This document shows, one piece after another, positions 1 through 5,556 of a DNA stretch of 5,615 bases (positions within the stretch are counted from its first letter, which is position 1; each line of letters starts with the position of its first letter). Source of the stretch: Kiritimatiellales bacterium. Lineage in GTDB: Bacteria; Verrucomicrobiota; Kiritimatiellia; Kiritimatiellales; Tichowtungiaceae. The notes under the pieces are model-generated. The model was not told where the DNA came from and ran no database searches. It was given only the letters and a program-made list of their open reading frames with translations. Location: assembly GCA_028692515.1 (NCBI GenBank), contig JAQUXG010000124.1, positions 1 through 5,615 of the forward strand, given 5' to 3'. The position numbers were made by a program, and so were the translations under genes.

Positions 1-1
1 A

Positions 2-21
2 GCGGGTCAAGATGACCCCGC
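2..21. repeat. Short palindrome just downstream of the fusion gene
   Basis: GCGGGTCA (2-9) pairs with TGACCCCGC (13-21) around the 3-nt loop AGA, leaving one bulged C at position 19. It lies about 20 nt past the stop of the VanZ/GT26 gene. On the transcribed strand the nearby T run (about 26-30) precedes the hairpin instead of following it, and what follows is outside the window. It therefore cannot be called a terminator; it may be another dispersed palindromic repeat. Confidence 0.55.
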
Positions 22-40
22 AACGAAAAAGCGCACTGTG

Positions 41-2635
41 TCATTTGCCGGTCAAAGACTCTCTCTCTGATTTCGCACGACAAATTTGCCTCCACGTCAG
101 CAGGATAAAACGCGGATTACCGATTAGATAACGCCGCCAAAGACGTTTGGGCTCCGCACCCAAACGAAACAGCCACTCCAACCCGCTTTTCATCATCCAT
201 CGAGGAGCCTGCAACACATGACCGGCGTGGAAGTTAAACGCCGCACCAACGGCTAAAATCGCTGCGGCGTTCAGGCGCGGACGGAACTCCGCCACCCAAT
301 AGTCCTGTTTGGGGGTTCCTAGCCCGCACCAAACAATGTCCGCACCGGAGGTATTGATCAGCTCGGTCATCTCGTCTTTTTCGGCCTCGGTCAACGGACG
401 GAACGGCGGCGAAACCATGCCGGCAATCTGAAGGTTGGGAAATTTTTCTAAGAGATTGGTTTTTAACTGAGCCAAAACCTCATCGGTGGCACCGTAGAAA
501 AAATGAGAAATACATTTTTTCTCAGAGATCGGAGGTCGGAGATCGGAGGCCAGACAACAGACGTCAGAGGTCAGAGGTCGAAGGTCGGAACTGTTCTGAT
601 CTGATCGCTGACCGTTGACTTCTGACCTCTGATCTAATGCCGCCGTTGCTTCGCAAAGGGCGAGCATTAAATCCGGTCCGTAGACCCGCGATGCGTCTTT
701 GAAGCCGTAATGATGCGCCAGCCAGACCAGCGGCATGCCATCCGTCGTGGCCATCCCCGCCTCACTGACAATCTTCGCCAGTTTGGGTTGGTCAAAACAC
801 TGAACCATCGTATCGGCGGTACAAATATTTACATAATGCTTCTGTCCGGTTTTCACCCAGTTCAACACACGATCCCGTGCACTCTGGAGCGTCATGGCCG
901 AAAGAGAAACCACTCCGGCAGGGAATCGAAAGAACCCCTCCGTATCGTTAAACGGTTTTACAGGGCGTTCGTGGATAAACATCGGATACTTTTTCAGATG
1001 TAAAACCTGAAGAGCCGCCTCGAACATAAAGCGGGGGTTATCTGGAAGGTAGCGTTTCCAAAGACGCGGCTGTTTAATCGCCCGGTGCAACCACTGGAAG
1101 CCGGAGTATTTCGCCCAGTCCGGCGCGTCTTCCTGAACGCCAGCGTTCACATCGAATGCATACCCGACCGGGCAGATGATTTTGCAATCCAGTTTGTTAC
1201 GCATCTGATCCATAAAATAGAGCTGCTTGGGCGTACTGATTCCAATCCAGAAAATATCCGGTTTAGCGACGGCCACCTGCGCAATCAGATCGGCCTCCTC
1301 CTGCGACGTCAGGGGACGAAAGGGAGGGCAATAGATACCTGCGATTTGAATGTCCGGGTGCTTCCGTTCCAACTCCGCCTTCAGTTTGTCAACAATGCCG
1401 GGGGCCGCGCCGTAAAAAAAATGTTTCCACCCTCTGGATGCCGAATACGCGCAGACATCACGCAGCAGATCGGGACCATATACCCGTTCAATCTGCTGAT
1501 ACCCGAACAATTTTCCCAGCCAGACCAGCGGCATGCCGTCCGGGGTATTCAACACCGACTCGTTCAGAATCCGTTGCATCTTCGGATTGCGGCGGGCCTC
1601 GACAATTCCCGCGACGCCGAGCGCGCTCGTCATCGCCGGGCGATGACGACCAGAGGTCGGAGATCGGAGATCAGAGTTCAGCCCTTCTGACGTCTGACGT
1701 TTGACTTCTGACTTCTGGAGGGACGACTCGCCTGAAATTATGTCCTCGAATAATTTCAGGCAGTCGTCCATGCAGACCGCATCCACGCCGACCCCCAGAA
1801 CATTAAAGCGAGGGGATCCTTTGGCACGATGCTCAGCTAAAAAAGAATATATATAGTGAACCGGCACAAAAACCAGCAGGCCGATTAGAAATCCGAAACA
1901 GCTATCCAATACACTGCGTGCGGTCACCATACGAGTAGGAGAAAGAACCTGAAGGAGTTCGATCTGGAGAGCAAAGAGCGTCCCGCAGGCAAACAACAGG
2001 CCGAATCGGCCAACGTAGGACACCTTTGCGTTCAAACGAGCTGCGCCCTCGTTCAAATTCATCCTGCCAGAGGCAGGATCGTTCAATTCCGACTTCAACG
2101 AATCGCGCCAGCGATGTTTCAACAAGCGGCCCTTGCCGCGTTTCAGCGGTTCTATTGGAAACAGATAACAAACCGCGAGCGCAAACCCGAGTAGCCCGAA
2201 CAGAATCATTTTACCGTGCCGGAACGGGTCGAGATCGCCGAGGGAAGCGCCGTAATCAATCAGCTGCTGTTTCAGACTATAGGTCTTGAAAATATTTCCC
2301 GTATAAACCGCATTCCACGTCGATTCCATCTGGTGAACCAGCTGTTCCGAAGCCATCCTCGGATATAGCACAATCTGATCCTGAGGGATCAGCGCCCCGA
2401 TCAGAATCAAAACGGCAAGTAACATTACTGCAAATCCGCCAATCTGTTTAAACAGCTCGGCTCTCAGCAGATAGTCAAAGGCCATGATTCCCCAGCAGAT
2501 ACCAAGCCCCCACGCACCCCACACGGGAAGTACCATTCCAGCCAGAATCCGAACCAGGAGCAGCCCGCTCAGTATGAGCGTGAACAGCAGTAGCGGTAAT
2601 GCATCCAGGAGTTTATTAAGAATCTTTATTTTCAT
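41..2635 (-). CDS. VanZ-like membrane domain fused to two tandem WecG/TagA/CpsF (GT26) glycosyltransferase domains
   Basis: This 864-residue protein is a three-part fusion. Residues 1-265 are membrane-embedded, with helices near 11-36, 37-55, 64-84, 141-160, 207-228 and 242-265. DPFRHGKMILFGLLG (136-150) and QIELLQVLSPTRMV (224-237) match the VanZ-like family. GT26 copy 1 covers about 280-550 and copy 2 about 572-850. Each has the DGMPLVW motif containing the predicted catalytic aspartate (D366, D632; compare TagA), RVYGPDL, HFFYGA, a TPKQ motif (468-471, 774-777) and a C-terminal RLWxRYLxxNPRF tail. The family transfers N-acetylmannosamine-type sugars from UDP to lipid-linked acceptors; single-copy members are about 240-260 residues. 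Copy 2 is closer to consensus (AFNFHAG versus AFDVNAG in copy 1). Both copies contain in-frame repeat insertions (306-337 and 668-709). I chose the ATG at 2633-2635; a GTG at 2668 would add 11 residues. No stop or frameshift interrupts it. Confidence 0.88.
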   Translation of the reverse strand: MKIKILNKLLDALPLLLFTLILSGLLLVRILAGMVLPVWGAWGLGICWGIMAFDYLLRAELFKQIGGFAVMLLAVLILIGALIPQDQIVLYPRMASEQLVHQMESTWNAVYTGNIFKTYSLKQQLIDYGASLGDLDPFRHGKMILFGLLGFALAVCYLFPIEPLKRGKGRLLKHRWRDSLKSELNDPASGRMNLNEGAARLNAKVSYVGRFGLLFACGTLFALQIELLQVLSPTRMVTARSVLDSCFGFLIGLLVFVPVHYIYSFLAEHRAKGSPRFNVLGVGVDAVCMDDCLKLFEDIISGESSLQKSEVKRQTSEGLNSDLRSPTSGRHRPAMTSALGVAGIVEARRNPKMQRILNESVLNTPDGMPLVWLGKLFGYQQIERVYGPDLLRDVCAYSASRGWKHFFYGAAPGIVDKLKAELERKHPDIQIAGIYCPPFRPLTSQEEADLIAQVAVAKPDIFWIGISTPKQLYFMDQMRNKLDCKIICPVGYAFDVNAGVQEDAPDWAKYSGFQWLHRAIKQPRLWKRYLPDNPRFMFEAALQVLHLKKYPMFIHERPVKPFNDTEGFFRFPAGVVSLSAMTLQSARDRVLNWVKTGQKHYVNICTADTMVQCFDQPKLAKIVSEAGMATTDGMPLVWLAHHYGFKDASRVYGPDLMLALCEATAALDQRSEVNGQRSDQNSSDLRPLTSDVCCLASDLRPPISEKKCISHFFYGATDEVLAQLKTNLLEKFPNLQIAGMVSPPFRPLTEAEKDEMTELINTSGADIVWCGLGTPKQDYWVAEFRPRLNAAAILAVGAAFNFHAGHVLQAPRWMMKSGLEWLFRLGAEPKRLWRRYLIGNPRFILLTWRQICRAKSERESLTGK
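496..522. repeat. Foldback hairpin at the low-coordinate end of heptad element B
   Basis: AGAAAAAATG (496-505) and CATTTTTTCT (513-522) are perfect 10-nt inverted copies around a 7-nt loop. The outer arm encodes the conserved HFF strand of GT26 copy 2, seen also in copy 1. The inner arm touches the first heptad unit and encodes EKK. The arms are A/T-rich, so this is the weakest of the four flanking hairpins on composition grounds. Confidence 0.7.
522..633. repeat. Heptad inverted-repeat element B (16 x 7 nt), inside GT26 copy 2
   Basis: Ten consecutive 7-nt units on the plus strand (522-591), of consensus TCRGAGG, run in exact register with substitutions but no indels. Examples are TCGGAGG at 529, TCAGAGG at 564 and 571, and TCGAAGG at 578. 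Six units of the inverted type follow (592-633), such as TTCTGAC at 620 and CTCTGAT at 627. The two halves form a large imperfect palindrome. On the coding strand it reads through as residues 668-705, giving QRSEVNGQRSD and then the 7-residue-periodic DLRPLTS, DVCCLAS, DLRPPIS. It interrupts the loop between CEATAAL and HFFYGA, which in copy 1 is only the short SASRGWK. Confidence 0.85.
635..669. repeat. Foldback hairpin at the high-coordinate end of heptad element B
   Basis: TAATGC (635-640) pairs with GCATTA (664-669), CGCC (641-644) with GGCG (659-662), and TTGC (646-649) with GCAA (653-656) around the loop TTC. One bulged A and a small internal mismatch interrupt the 14 pairs. It starts one nucleotide after the last heptad and encodes LMLALCEATAAL of GT26 copy 2. 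Both arms look protein-like, so it is less clear which is original. Confidence 0.6.
1627..1649. repeat. Perfect 23-bp palindrome at the low-coordinate end of heptad element A
   Basis: TCGTCATCGCC (1627-1637) and GGCGATGACGA (1639-1649) are perfect inverted copies around a single central G. The palindrome abuts the first heptad at 1650. It is translated as part of GRHRPAMTSA in GT26 copy 1, just before the segment GVAGIVEARRNP. Confidence 0.85.
1650..1719. repeat. Heptad inverted-repeat element A (10 x 7 nt), inside GT26 copy 1
   Basis: Five 7-nt units of TCRGAGR type (1650-1684, for example TCGGAGA at 1657 and 1664, TCAGAGT at 1671) are followed by five inverted units (1685-1719, for example TTCTGAC at 1685 and 1706, GTCTGAC at 1692). 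All are in exact 7-nt register. On the coding strand it gives residues 306-329, with QKSEVKRQTSE from one half and SDLRSPTS from the other. Frame and orientation are the same as in element B, although it lies in a different loop of the GT26 fold. Confidence 0.85.
1721..1769. repeat. Long foldback hairpin at the high-coordinate end of heptad element A
   Basis: GGACGACT (1721-1728) pairs with AGTCGTCC (1762-1769), and CCTGAAATTA (1731-1740) with TAATTTCAGG (1751-1760), around a 10-nt loop. Only one extra base on the left (CG at 1729-1730 against C at 1761) spoils a 19-20 bp perfect match. It begins one nucleotide after the last heptad. The outer arm encodes the expected first helix of GT26 copy 1 (DDCLKLF); the inner arm encodes IISGESS. 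Confidence 0.85.
2049..2086. repeat. In-frame hairpin flanked by 8-bp direct repeats, in the VanZ-like domain
   Basis: ATCCTGCC (2061-2068) and GGCAGGAT (2072-2079) form a perfect 8-bp stem with loop AGA. TCGTTCAA occurs directly repeated at 2049-2056 and 2079-2086, a 30-nt period equal to ten codons. A third copy of the core CGTTCAA lies at 2029-2035. The coding strand reads LNDPASGRMNLN (184-195) in a hydrophilic loop between two predicted transmembrane helices. Confidence 0.65.
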
Positions 2636-3308
2636 GGAGTATCGCAGAGACTTCGTTTTCTTTCTCACGCACGGATTGCGGGCCCTTATAGACGGCGATC
2701 AGACTTTTCGGAATCCCCATAAACCGTTCAATAATGATCTCGGCTTCAGGAAAAAGCTGCCTCATCTGCCGAATATCCAGCAGCCAAATCTGCGTCGCGT
2801 CCCTCAGCGGATCGCCATGGCGCATCATCTCAAACGAAAACGGCCAGCGCACACCCAACCATGCGCGAACTTTGAGCGGAAAATACTGAAAGAACGGGAA
2901 CACCATATGCGTTTCAAGGGGAAAGTGCCGATAGGGTGTCTGCACCCAATACCGGACAGCTACGCGCCGGATTTCACCGGCCATCTGCAGCTGCCGCTCA
3001 AAATTTCCAACATGTTCGATCACACTGTTCGAAAAGGCCAAATCGAACGTCCCGTTCTGGAACATTGACATAGCGCAGGCATCACCCTTAATCCATTTAA
3101 TACGTCTGGGAACGTCCATCCCATCCTGAAGATTGAGCACTGTAATTGGTTTGGCGAAAAAGCCCCCCCTCCATAACCACTCGCTACTACCGCCCACATC
3201 CAACAACGACTCGGAACCCGTCAGCCCCATTACGTCGCAAAACCGCGAAAAGCGGCGTGCACGGCATTTGGCGCTGATCTCCAAAAGGTAATCCAACATC
3301 GTCTTCAT
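2616..3308 (-). CDS. Class I SAM-dependent methyltransferase
   Basis: This 230-residue protein has a Rossmann-type methyltransferase core of the Methyltransf_11 kind. The SAM-binding motif I is LLDVGGSSEWLW (35-46). An acidic second strand region follows with LNLQDGMD (58-65), then KGDACAM (74-80) for the adenine contact, and motif IV FDLAFSNSVIEHVGN (88-102). The later segment YWVQTPYRHFPLETH (120-134) resembles small methyltransferases in bacterial polysaccharide clusters. It probably methylates a sugar or lipid-linked glycan in the cytosol, but the acceptor cannot be read from the sequence. I chose the ATG at 3306-3308 because it forms an ATGA overlap with the epimerase stop. A GTG at 3321-3323 (five residues longer) and an ATG at 3297-3299 (three shorter) are alternatives. 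The 3' end overlaps the start of the next gene by about 20 bp. Confidence 0.87.
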   Translation of the reverse strand: MKTMLDYLLEISAKCRARRFSRFCDVMGLTGSESLLDVGGSSEWLWRGGFFAKPITVLNLQDGMDVPRRIKWIKGDACAMSMFQNGTFDLAFSNSVIEHVGNFERQLQMAGEIRRVAVRYWVQTPYRHFPLETHMVFPFFQYFPLKVRAWLGVRWPFSFEMMRHGDPLRDATQIWLLDIRQMRQLFPEAEIIIERFMGIPKSLIAVYKGPQSVREKENEVSAILHENKDS

Positions 3309-4264
3309 GCGCACGTCAGCCACTCTGCGGTTTGCTGAGCCCCCTGCTTTAGCGAAAACGGCGGCTCACCCAATGCGTCGAAGGTCTTATCCATAGGAGT
3401 CAAATAATTCTGCGTCATGCTGCGGACGCGGGAAGAAGTCAGCGGGAATTTAACACCCACCCATCCCGCCATATCTCCGACGAGGCCAATCATTCGCAGA
3501 ATCAGGCGAGGCACCTTACGGGCATGCTGTGTACGCAACGTCATCGAAAAGGCATCCACCCATTCATAGATGTCAATCGGTCTATCGCCGACATAAAACA
3601 CCTGCCGGTCAACTTTTTCGACCGGAGCTTTCAGCATTTGTTCCATCTGCCAGACGATATTTCCGACATAACCGTATGAACGGACAACCGGATCTCCTGC
3701 CGGATGCAGATAGAATCCCCGTTTGATTACCCGCCAAGCCTCTTGCTGATAGCGAAAATGCCACGGCCCCCAGATGTTTGTCGGGCGAATCAACGTCCAA
3801 ACACAGGGAAGATCCGCTTTGCGGGTCAACTGCTCAGTGATTACCTTGCTCTGCCCATACACCGTATGAGGAAAATAATCCTCATCATGTTCTGGAAGGC
3901 GCCCCGGTCCGCAAACATACTGGGTAGAGACAATAATTGCGCGCTCAACAGATCCCGTATTCTTGATCGCATTCAACACATTCTCCGTGCCGATTGTATT
4001 TACCGCATATCCTTCTTCCACCGTCGTGTTTTCATCGCATTCCGCACGCGCGGCCATATGCACCACATGGGTCGGGGCAAACTCAGAGAACACCGAGCCC
4101 AACTCCGCCGGATTCATGATGTCGACCTTTTTCCAGAACCGTTCGTGCTCCGGATTCAGCGGCGAATGAATATCCATGTTCAGCAATTCGCAATTCAGAC
4201 GGCTGAAATGCTCCACAAAATTGGTTCCAATAAACCCTGATGCCCCTGTTACGAGTAATCTCAT
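3305..4264 (-). CDS. NAD-dependent nucleotide-sugar epimerase/dehydratase (extended SDR)
   Basis: This 319-residue protein carries all the marks of an extended short-chain dehydrogenase acting on a nucleotide sugar. It has the NAD-binding glycine motif GASGFIG (7-13), D31 ending strand 2 for the adenosine ribose, D48 after strand 3, HMAARAE (69-75), STQYVCGP (113-120), the catalytic YGQSK with Y136 and K140, and RPTNIWGP (160-167). The length is normal for the family (about 310-350). The cytosolic reaction is probably an epimerisation, dehydration or reduction of a UDP-, GDP- or dTDP-sugar for the glycan built by the neighbours; the sequence does not fix the substrate. I chose the ATG at 4262-4264 because it places MRLLVTGASGFIG right at the N-terminus and has TGGA just upstream. 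A GTG at 4273 would add three residues and overlap the GtrA stop by one base. The stop overlaps the methyltransferase ATG (ATGA, 3305-3308). Confidence 0.92.
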   Translation of the reverse strand: MRLLVTGASGFIGTNFVEHFSRLNCELLNMDIHSPLNPEHERFWKKVDIMNPAELGSVFSEFAPTHVVHMAARAECDENTTVEEGYAVNTIGTENVLNAIKNTGSVERAIIVSTQYVCGPGRLPEHDEDYFPHTVYGQSKVITEQLTRKADLPCVWTLIRPTNIWGPWHFRYQQEAWRVIKRGFYLHPAGDPVVRSYGYVGNIVWQMEQMLKAPVEKVDRQVFYVGDRPIDIYEWVDAFSMTLRTQHARKVPRLILRMIGLVGDMAGWVGVKFPLTSSRVRSMTQNYLTPMDKTFDALGEPPFSLKQGAQQTAEWLTCA

Positions 4265-4272
4265 AATTTCCA

Positions 4273-4782
4273 CTACACAATTTTCCGGGGAGACTTAAAC
4301 ACAATGTATTTTCGTCCCACATAGTTTATCATAAAGGCCGCTAGTATTTTGACGACATATCCGATCGTCGTCATGCCTGTACTCTTTAGCGCCACCCACC
4401 CGACAACGGTACTGAGTGGAATGTTCGCCAGCGAAACAAGCAGAAATCGCAGGACTTCACGGTGCCGTGCCGCAGGATCCGAATGAAATACAAACCAGAT
4501 ATTCAGCAAATAAGAAATGATACCGGAAACAATAAATCCACCGAAACTGGCAATCACAAAATTCCGGCTGATTACCGCCGGATCGGCGGCGGCAGGTGCC
4601 AGCCCACCCAATAGGCGCATCACAATGTCGCCTTCGCCCAAAGCCGGAAAGACAAACAATGCCAACGCGTAAAAGGAAAATAAATCCGCCGCCGCACCGA
4701 TGCACCCGCAGATCAGATATTTTAAAAACTGGAGGCCCGCATGATCCTTGTGAAATGCAAACCAGAGAATATATTGTTTCAT
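4273..4782 (-). CDS. GtrA-like membrane protein
   Basis: This 169-residue hydrophobic protein has the four-helix layout of the GtrA family: helices near 22-46, 72-98, 109-131 and 137-157. Family-like motifs are GCIGAAADLFSFYAL (26-40), SYLLNIWFVF (90-99) and the C-terminal NYVGRKYIVFKS (153-164). GtrA proteins are thought to flip polyprenyl-linked sugars made by a partner GT2 enzyme, and such a GT2 gene lies immediately upstream. The loop between helices 1 and 2 is long (about 47-71, LGEGDIVMRLLGG then LAPAAADPAV), whereas short members have little there. I chose the ATG at 4780-4782 because a GGA lies 7 nt upstream. A GTG at 4798-4800 would add six residues (MPADFF) and sit 9 nt after the preceding stop, but has no visible ribosome binding site. 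The TAG stop overlaps a possible upstream GTG start of the next gene. Confidence 0.85.
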   Translation of the reverse strand: MKQYILWFAFHKDHAGLQFLKYLICGCIGAAADLFSFYALALFVFPALGEGDIVMRLLGGLAPAAADPAVISRNFVIASFGGFIVSGIISYLLNIWFVFHSDPAARHREVLRFLLVSLANIPLSTVVGWVALKSTGMTTIGYVVKILAAFMINYVGRKYIVFKSPRKIV

Positions 4783-4809
4783 AAAGAAGTCCGCAGGCAC
4801 TGAGTGATA

Positions 4810-5556
4810 TCAATTTGATTCGGAATAATTCGCTCGAATAACCGAACGGTTTTCCCATGCATAGCGCAACCAGCGCCAATACGACTTGAGTTGCGGAACC
4901 AAATTAAAGTTCGAGGTGCTGTACAGCATATTCAAATTTTCAGGACCGAACGGCACTTCGCCAATACGATACCCCTTACAGGCCATCTTGACGGTCCATT
5001 CAACCAGAACCGCCCAACCGAACACGCCCTCGGTTTCAATCTGGATTTCATCAAGCTTCTGCTTTCGGAACAGTTTGACCGAAGTGGATATGTCATTGAT
5101 CGGAAGCTTAACCATTGCCTTCAAACAAAGGTTCCCCATTAGCGAAGCCATCCGTTTAATAAAACCGCCTCGCCCCTGTTTTACTTTCGCCGCAAATCGA
5201 TTGGCAGAAACCAGGTCATATCCCTCATCCATCTTTTCGAGCATGGCATTCAGCGCACCGAATGGATCGATGTGATAAGAAACCCAGATACCCACATATT
5301 CCGTATCCACATGACGCAAACCGGTTTTGATCGCATTAAGTCCGCCGCGATCCCAATCATTCTGTACAACTTGCAATTCACTATACCGGCCTTGCAATTT
5401 TTCAAGTACCAGCTTAGTGGGGTCTGTTGGCTGATCGTAAATCGCGATGATTTTTAGCGGCCGCTCTACCGTCTGGAACAAAGTATTGATCACGGGGATA
5501 ATGCGAGGGCCATCGTTATAAACAGGCAATAAAAGAGTTATATTTGGTGTCATCAT
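4810..5556 (-). CDS. Family 2 glycosyltransferase (polyprenyl-phosphate sugar synthase type)
   Basis: This 248-residue protein has a GT-A fold glycosyltransferase layout. It shows an N-terminal strand with the nucleotide-sugar motif ITLLLPVYNDG (6-16), a second strand IIAIYDQPTD (36-45) in place of the common DDGSTD, then RGGLNAIKTGL (70-80), and later LVSANRF, DISTSVKLFRKQKLDEI (155-171) and GYRIGEVPFGP (195-205). The later motifs match the family that moves a sugar from a nucleotide donor to a polyprenyl phosphate, like dolichyl-phosphate mannose synthase and GtrB. The metal-binding DxD, normally a DADLSDDP-like stretch, is here WVSYHIDPFG (91-100), so the acidic pair is not conserved. There is no C-terminal transmembrane pair, so the protein is probably soluble or peripheral at the inner membrane face. 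A second ATG follows the first directly; the first overlaps the preceding stop. The GtrA-like gene follows, and a GT2/GtrA pair is a common arrangement. The donor sugar is unknown. Confidence 0.88.
   Translation of the reverse strand: MMTPNITLLLPVYNDGPRIIPVINTLFQTVERPLKIIAIYDQPTDPTKLVLEKLQGRYSELQVVQNDWDRGGLNAIKTGLRHVDTEYVGIWVSYHIDPFGALNAMLEKMDEGYDLVSANRFAAKVKQGRGGFIKRMASLMGNLCLKAMVKLPINDISTSVKLFRKQKLDEIQIETEGVFGWAVLVEWTVKMACKGYRIGEVPFGPENLNMLYSTSNFNLVPQLKSYWRWLRYAWENRSVIRANYSESN

Noticed and set aside
522..633. Possible CRISPR array or small-RNA cluster
   Set aside because: The units are 7 nt, contiguous and without spacers, and the reading frame continues through them with conserved glycosyltransferase sequence on both sides.
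1085..1690. Long open frames on the plus strand opposite the GT26 gene, and similar plus-strand frames at 2484-3068 and 3704-4240
   Set aside because: They are antisense to well-supported genes, show no recognisable family motif, and have the arginine/proline-rich composition of shadow frames.
41..2635. Suspicion that the double-domain gene is a misassembled or decayed duplicate
   Set aside because: The frame is uninterrupted for 864 codons, the two GT26 copies differ substantially, and both retain catalytic motifs, so a collapsed or decayed duplicate is unlikely from sequence alone.
3605..3625. Inverted repeat CCGGTC / GACCGG inside the epimerase gene
   Set aside because: It has only six base pairs and a 9-nt loop, encodes ordinary family sequence and has no neighbouring repeat, so chance is a sufficient explanation.
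4575..4589. CCGCCG-GAT-CGGCGG hairpin in the GtrA-like gene
   Set aside because: The stem is only six base pairs of GC-rich sequence encoding an alanine/proline loop. It could be a minor repeat, but there is no direct repeat or partner to support that.
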